Positions 6,753-10,164 of a stretch of 10,164 nucleotides of DNA are shown piece after piece. Origin of the DNA: JBBDWZ01 sp050732575. Lineage in GTDB: Bacteria > Gemmatimonadota > Gemmatimonadetes > Longimicrobiales > RSA9. How positions within the stretch are numbered: the first letter of the stretch is position 1; every line of letters starts with the position of its first letter. The notes beneath the pieces were generated by a model. The model was not told the origin of the DNA and ran no database searches. It saw nothing but the letters and a program-made list of their open reading frames with translations. The position numbers and the translations under genes are program-made. The stretch covers positions 1-10,164 of the forward strand of contig JBOHRF010000169.1 of NCBI GenBank assembly GCA_050732575.1. The letters are read 5' to 3'.

Positions 6753-8654
6753 ACGGCGACCAGGGTGTTTTTCGGCCGCTTCATCTAGATGCAGCTGCTG
6801 GAACGTGCCTGCGCGCGGCACATATTTCCGGCCCGCCTTGCGCCAATACGCCTTGAGCGGCCCGCGCAGAGCCTTGAGCTGGCGCTCTTGCCGGTCCGCG
6901 CTGTCTGCCCGCTTGTAAATCGCGTAACGCACCTGACCGAACGGGTCGATCACCAGCGTGCAACCCGCGCTGAATTCGATCAGGTCGTTGCCCGCACGTA
7001 CCGTGCACGTTTGCGTTACTTCTCCGACCAGGTCGAACAGAATGTGCCCATCGGGAGCCACGCGTCGCGCGCAGCGGATGGATTGCACGCTGACCGGGCC
7101 GGCGTATTGCACGTTCTTGGGTAGCTTGGCTCCAGGAGCAATCAAGCCCAAATGAGGTGCGTGATTGGCCTGTGTCACAAAGGCACCCAGCGCGTGAGCT
7201 TGGCGCTCGAGCTCCTGCGGATCTGCCACGTGGCCGGGGTCTCCATTGAAGCGTAACTGACTAAAGGCAAGCTCCGGCACGACCAGCGCCGTGGCAGGTG
7301 CATCCCACATTACAGCATCTTCAGACATGAAGCCCACATGCGCGGGGAACAGATCACGTCGATGGAAAGAGCGGAGCAGCGCATCGCGGTACCCGTATTT
7401 GTCCACGCTCACTACATCGGCATCGGCCGTGATCAACGCCCGCAGGTACTCGCACAGGTCCATGTCTACAGTGGGACAGTAATCGATGGCGCGAATGCAG
7501 ATGTCGAGGAACTGACCAGCCAGTTCACTGGCTTCGCTAGCCAGGACTTTTACCAGCTCACCGCTCAAATCCGCCTGGCCAACTGCATCCGGCGCGATGC
7601 CCGCAATTCGGAAGTAACGTTCGCTGCGCTTGCGGAATACCGTGATGAAGGCTTCGAACACGGCCGAAACCAGGACCGACCCCATCCGATGTGCAGGCAG
7701 ATCCGGTTTGTACGTGAGCAGGCCGCGCCGTGTGCGCGCACCTGGAGGCAATACGTCGGAATCGAAGTCGAGTAGATTGCTCACGTCCACGCCGGAACGG
7801 AGCGCGGAGATTTTTTCAGGCGAGGAAAGCGCGTGGCCAAACTCCTGGGCCAGGTTGCTCAACAATGACGCGCGCGAGAGGACGCCGCGCGCCTCGCGCA
7901 TTGCCTTCTCTACCACATCCGCATAACTGAAATGCTGGAACAACGCCACGATGTCGGCCAACCCTTCGTGAAAGCCGAGCACATCCGGATTCGTGGGTGT
8001 GTAGAACTCCGGTCGCAGTGCATCGAGCAGTGCATGCGTGGTTTCATGCACGATCACATCATGGGACAGCGCGGTGAAGACCAGACCGCCCGGTACCGTG
8101 AATCCTGCCGCATGCCGCGGTGCCCTGAAGTAACCGAAACATAGGCCGCTCTGGTTTCGATCGTAAAAGGCGTTCCTTTCCTGCACCGCAAAGGGTCGCA
8201 CGCGCAGGCGCAGCTGACCCGTTTCGGGATGCGGCACGCCACAAGCCCAGGCAATGTCCCGGCCCAGTGCTCGTTTGAAACGGGCATACGTGAGCGAGCA
8301 GACTGCGTACACCATCTGCAAATGAAACTGGCCGTTGGCCGGCGTTGGCCCTAACCCGCTGGACATGAGCAGGTGCGGCGTATTCAGGTCGAGGGCCGCT
8401 GCTTCCAGCGGCTTGGGCACCTTGCCGCCATCGATCTCGAAGAGCGCGCCCGCGGGTCCGGGTTCGAGCGCCTCCAGCGGCACGTTGACCGTGGCCGTGC
8501 CGCCCAGTCGATGAGAGACGGAAGGATCCAGCGTGTAGATGCGCAGGGGCCGCATGCCAATCGAATGCGCTGGAGTGGGTACGGCGTGAACGTGCGCCTG
8601 CTGCCGGAATCGTTGGCTGATTTCGTAAAAGACCGGCTTTGTCTTTTTTGCCAT
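6732..8654 (-). CDS. Large thermolysin-like (gluzincin) metallopeptidase-domain protein, 640 residues
   Basis: Probable zinc peptidase of a gluzincin (M4/M36-like) type, not a standard thermolysin. DVIVHETTHALLDAL places zinc ligands His203 and His207 and catalytic Glu204 in a setting like thermolysin's DVVxHELTHAVTD. GFHEGLADIV supplies a third ligand, Glu230, with Asp234, matching the thermolysin GxxNExxSD helix. His323 in AHRMGSVLVSAVFEAF may correspond to the transition-state histidine; that is inference. No signal peptide is visible: the N-terminus is MAKKTKPVFYEISQRFRQQ. The N-terminal part (about 35-200) has a conserved-looking RIYTLDPSVSHRLGG segment. The C-terminal half (about 360-640) is unrecognised and ends in a basic tail. 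The start at 8654 lacks a Shine-Dalgarno site; it lies 25 bases after the 108-residue gene, so translation probably depends on the operon. Substrate and any true protease activity are unknown. Confidence 0.82.
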   Translation of the reverse strand: MAKKTKPVFYEISQRFRQQAHVHAVPTPAHSIGMRPLRIYTLDPSVSHRLGGTATVNVPLEALEPGPAGALFEIDGGKVPKPLEAAALDLNTPHLLMSSGLGPTPANGQFHLQMVYAVCSLTYARFKRALGRDIAWACGVPHPETGQLRLRVRPFAVQERNAFYDRNQSGLCFGYFRAPRHAAGFTVPGGLVFTALSHDVIVHETTHALLDALRPEFYTPTNPDVLGFHEGLADIVALFQHFSYADVVEKAMREARGVLSRASLLSNLAQEFGHALSSPEKISALRSGVDVSNLLDFDSDVLPPGARTRRGLLTYKPDLPAHRMGSVLVSAVFEAFITVFRKRSERYFRIAGIAPDAVGQADLSGELVKVLASEASELAGQFLDICIRAIDYCPTVDMDLCEYLRALITADADVVSVDKYGYRDALLRSFHRRDLFPAHVGFMSEDAVMWDAPATALVVPELAFSQLRFNGDPGHVADPQELERQAHALGAFVTQANHAPHLGLIAPGAKLPKNVQYAGPVSVQSIRCARRVAPDGHILFDLVGEVTQTCTVRAGNDLIEFSAGCTLVIDPFGQVRYAIYKRADSADRQERQLKALRGPLKAYWRKAGRKYVPRAGTFQQLHLDEAAEKHPGRRSGNRAR

Positions 8655-8679
8655 GAACGTGATGGTTGGGGACCGGTGA

Positions 8680-9006
8680 CTAGTTCTGAACGACCAGGCG
8701 ATCGGCCGACCGTTCTACTACGCGCAGCACGCGGCCGGGCGCAGGCCCATGCGCTGCGGCCCGGATTACGATCGCACCATCTTCCTCGCTCCAGTTGGCA
8801 GCCTGTTCTTGGGCGCGGTCGTCGGGACCCGGGACCAGAAGACGTGCTGAACCATCCTCGCTGAACTCCAGGCGTTCGCGTGGCCGGCGGGAAAGCGGAA
8901 TGTCATGCGCTTCGGGCCGATAGACCGCGCCCTGCGCGCTGTCTTCCTCGAAGACATGAATCCAGGCCTGACCAAACAAGGCGGAGCGCCGCACATTCTC
9001 CATCAT
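8680..9006 (-). CDS. Small hypothetical protein, 108 residues, predicted beta-rich, operon partner of two metallopeptidases
   Basis: I do not recognise a named family with certainty. The sequence has WIHVFEED (15-22), AVYRPEAHDIPLSRRPRERL (27-46), then FSEDGSARLLVPGPDDR and a closing RVLRVVERSADRLVVQN. This is alternating hydrophobic and polar strands with turns, resembling small calycin-like (lipocalin-type) domains seen in stand-alone bacterial hypothetical proteins. It has no signal peptide, transmembrane segment or cysteine. The start at 9006 is chosen because its ATG overlaps the upstream stop as ATGA; a TTG at 9012 would add two residues and is less likely. No separate ribosome site is visible, which fits translational coupling to the M43-like protease. 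Its position between two zinc-peptidase genes suggests a role as inhibitor, chaperone or binding partner, but the sequence does not show which. Confidence 0.75.
   Translation of the reverse strand: MMENVRRSALFGQAWIHVFEEDSAQGAVYRPEAHDIPLSRRPRERLEFSEDGSARLLVPGPDDRAQEQAANWSEEDGAIVIRAAAHGPAPGRVLRVVERSADRLVVQN
9003..9006 (-). other. ATGA start-stop overlap coupling protease and small-protein genes
   Basis: On the minus strand the ATG (9006-9004) of the 108-residue gene overlaps the TGA (9005-9003) of the metzincin gene. This is a typical translational-coupling arrangement and decides the start of the small gene. Confidence 0.8.
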
Positions 9007-9932
9007 GACCAAAGGCTGCGCCGCGGACCGTCCAGCGTGGCACGCATGCGCACCACCTGCTGCATGGAGAACATGAACATGGCTCCGTCGTCCACGTAGT
9101 CCATATAGTTCATGAACATGTCACCGCTCGGTCCGTTGTTGCAGCTGACGGTGGGAAACGATGGTTTTCCGAAATTCGGGCCCGCGCAGTTGGGTGTATC
9201 GGCTACCAGGTCACTGCCGCTGCAGTCGTCCGTATCACCCCAGATGTGGCGCAGATTCAAGTAGTGTCCCACTTCGTGGGTCAGCGTGCGCCCCTTGTTG
9301 AAAGGCGCTTGTGCGGTTCCCGTTGTGCCAAAGGCGCGATAGTTGATCACTACGCCATCCGTGGCCACGGGACCACCGGGGAACTGCGCATACCCAAGCA
9401 GCCCGCCACTCAGGGCGCACACCCAGATGTTGAGGTATTGGCCGGTGGAAACCGGAGCGCTGCCTCCGGTGGCTGCCTTTTTCACACCATTGTCAATTCC
9501 GAACGCGGCTGTTGTAGTCAGCGTGCGCGTCACTTTGTGCAGAGAAAACTGAATGCGCGCGTCGCTGATCAGACCCTTGAATGGGACTGGCACTTTGCTC
9601 TTGTCTGGGTTAGTGGCGCGGAAATCCCGGTTCAGCGCCGCTATCTGACCCTTGATCTGGGCCAGCGAAATGTTCTGTGCCGCTTCTCTATACACGACGT
9701 GTACGATCACCTTGATGGTAACGACCTTCAGATCGGCGGCCCTGAGCGCTGTCGTGCGCTTGCGCTGCGTGGCCTCTTCCAGCTTGAATTGGCGCGCATG
9801 GAACGATGGGTATTGCTCGAGCAGCAACATGTGCACCGGCATGGTGGCGCAGGAACGGTGCAGCTTGGGCGCGGTTGTCGTGCGCGCCGTTTTCTTTTTC
9901 TTCGCCTTCGGACGCTTCTTTGCAGGTGACAT
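9003..9932 (-). CDS. M43-like (pappalysin/ulilysin type) metzincin zinc metalloprotease
   Basis: Zinc endopeptidase with the extended metzincin signature HEVGHYLNLRH (219-229): His219, His223 and His229 bind zinc and Glu220 is catalytic. The residue normally Gly is Asn226. IWGDTDDC follows, then DLVADTPNC, FPTVSC and the Met-turn NYMDY with Met277, as in M43B enzymes of the ulilysin/cytophagalysin group. Cysteines 237, 249 and 264 resemble that family's disulfide region. The end ATLDGPRRSL looks like a natural C-terminus, so the 309-residue protein appears complete. Unusually for a secreted-protease family there is no signal peptide; residues 1-27 are very basic (PAKKRPKAKKKK). Cys28 in HRSCATMPVH could act as a cysteine switch, which is speculation. 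The start at 9932 is supported by GAGGAG 5 bases upstream. It sits 9 bases after the upstream partial gene and overlaps the downstream small gene by 4 bases. Confidence 0.9.
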   Translation of the reverse strand: MSPAKKRPKAKKKKTARTTTAPKLHRSCATMPVHMLLLEQYPSFHARQFKLEEATQRKRTTALRAADLKVVTIKVIVHVVYREAAQNISLAQIKGQIAALNRDFRATNPDKSKVPVPFKGLISDARIQFSLHKVTRTLTTTAAFGIDNGVKKAATGGSAPVSTGQYLNIWVCALSGGLLGYAQFPGGPVATDGVVINYRAFGTTGTAQAPFNKGRTLTHEVGHYLNLRHIWGDTDDCSGSDLVADTPNCAGPNFGKPSFPTVSCNNGPSGDMFMNYMDYVDDGAMFMFSMQQVVRMRATLDGPRRSLWS

Positions 9933-9937
9933 GGTCG

Positions 9938-9943
9938 CTCCTC
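9938..9943 (-). promoter_or_regulatory. Ribosome binding site of the metzincin gene, embedded in upstream stop codon
   Basis: GAGGAG lies 5 bases before the ATG at 9932 and overlaps the upstream gene's stop, reading TGAGGAG. The overlap implies that ribosomes ending the upstream gene can re-initiate on the protease gene. Confidence 0.75.
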
Positions 9944-10164
9944 AGATAACGTCGTGGGGGTTGTGAGGCGAGAACTGCGGCTGCCTGGCGAGGACCGCTG
10001 CGTACCCTGGCCAGATTTCAATATGTGAAACGGGAACCCTTTTCGCCAACCAGCCCATCATGCCGGCCATGAAGTCCAATTGCACGATCGGGCACTCGAC
10101 ACGCAAGCGCTCCTGGATCTCTTGCGCGCTTCGACGGTGAACCTGGTAACGGTGAACCTGGTAG
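9942..10164 (-). CDS. C-terminal fragment of an unrecognised protein, running off the right edge
   Basis: On the minus strand a frame starting at 10163 is open to a TGA at 9944-9942, giving 73 residues of a gene whose start lies outside the window. It is believable as coding because composition is protein-like (QLDFMAGMMGWLAKRV, then SHIEIWPGYAAVLARQPQF, ending HNPHDVI), it lies in the same direction as the following genes, and its stop is fused to the next gene's ribosome site. The visible part has two tandem YQVHR units at the edge, a charged helix-like stretch (SAQEIQERLRVE), and a possible amphipathic or hydrophobic segment. I do not recognise the family. It is probably the upstream member of the protease operon. 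Confidence 0.6.
   Translation of the reverse strand, partial: YQVHRYQVHRRSAQEIQERLRVECPIVQLDFMAGMMGWLAKRVPVSHIEIWPGYAAVLARQPQFSPHNPHDVI
10135..10164. repeat. 15-bp tandem direct repeat, in frame within the partial gene
   Basis: CGGTGAACCTGGTAA (10135-10149) is followed directly by CGGTGAACCTGGTAG (10150-10164), with a single mismatch at the last base. On the minus strand it encodes YQVHR twice, in frame. It touches the window edge, so further copies may lie beyond. It could be a recent slippage duplication or the start of a short peptide-repeat tract. Confidence 0.85.

Noticed and set aside
9246..9929. Plus-strand open frame of 227 residues over the metzincin gene
   Set aside because: It is complementary to the zinc-binding motif and Met-turn on the minus strand; no independent support.
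9942..10164. IEIWPGY in the partial gene as a sign of a PIWI/Argonaute protein
   Set aside because: A similar string occurs in eukaryotic PIWI linkers, but here it lies about 20 residues before the C-terminus and nothing else supports an Argonaute fold.

Overview
The window comes from a GC-rich bacterial chromosome, very probably Gram-negative. The signs are an NtrY-type membrane histidine kinase, a lipoprotein-type HtrA protease and a YifB/ComM ATPase. The style of the HtrA and of the lipoprotein phosphodiester glycosidase is compatible with Gemmatimonadota, but that placement is an inference and I hold it loosely. I see no rRNA, tRNA, CRISPR array, insertion sequence or phage gene. Almost all of the window is coding, and no intergenic stretch exceeds about 160 bases.

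Left part (1-5130): an envelope-related block. A multi-pass sensor histidine kinase (1-2313, plus strand, probably truncated at the left edge) converges on an HtrA/Deg serine protease (2317-3828, minus strand) with only 3 bases between the stop codons. The protease has a lipoprotein-like signal, a His-Asp-Ser triad and two PDZ-like regions. A 162-base divergent intergenic region carries a spaced inverted repeat (GTGTGAC/GTCACAC). It separates htrA from a predicted secreted or lipid-anchored phosphodiester glycosidase (NAGPA domain, 3991-5130, plus strand).

Middle (5208-6752): a complete yifB/comM-type Mg-chelatase-like AAA+ ATPase on the plus strand. Its 3' end overlaps the 3' end of the next, convergent gene by 21 bases.

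Right part (6732-10164): a tightly packed minus-strand operon, read right to left. It holds (a) the C-terminal end of an unrecognised protein that runs off the right edge, (b) an M43-like metzincin protease with a lysine-rich N-terminus, (c) a 108-residue small protein predicted to be beta-rich, and (d) a 640-residue protein with a thermolysin-like HETTH + E gluzincin signature. Junctions a/b (TGAGGAG) and b/c (ATGA overlap) indicate translational coupling, and the c/d gap is 25 bases. None of b, c or d has a visible signal peptide. Two unrelated zinc-protease folds co-encoded with a small beta protein and apparently not exported by Sec is the most unusual thing here, and the best candidate for an undescribed system.
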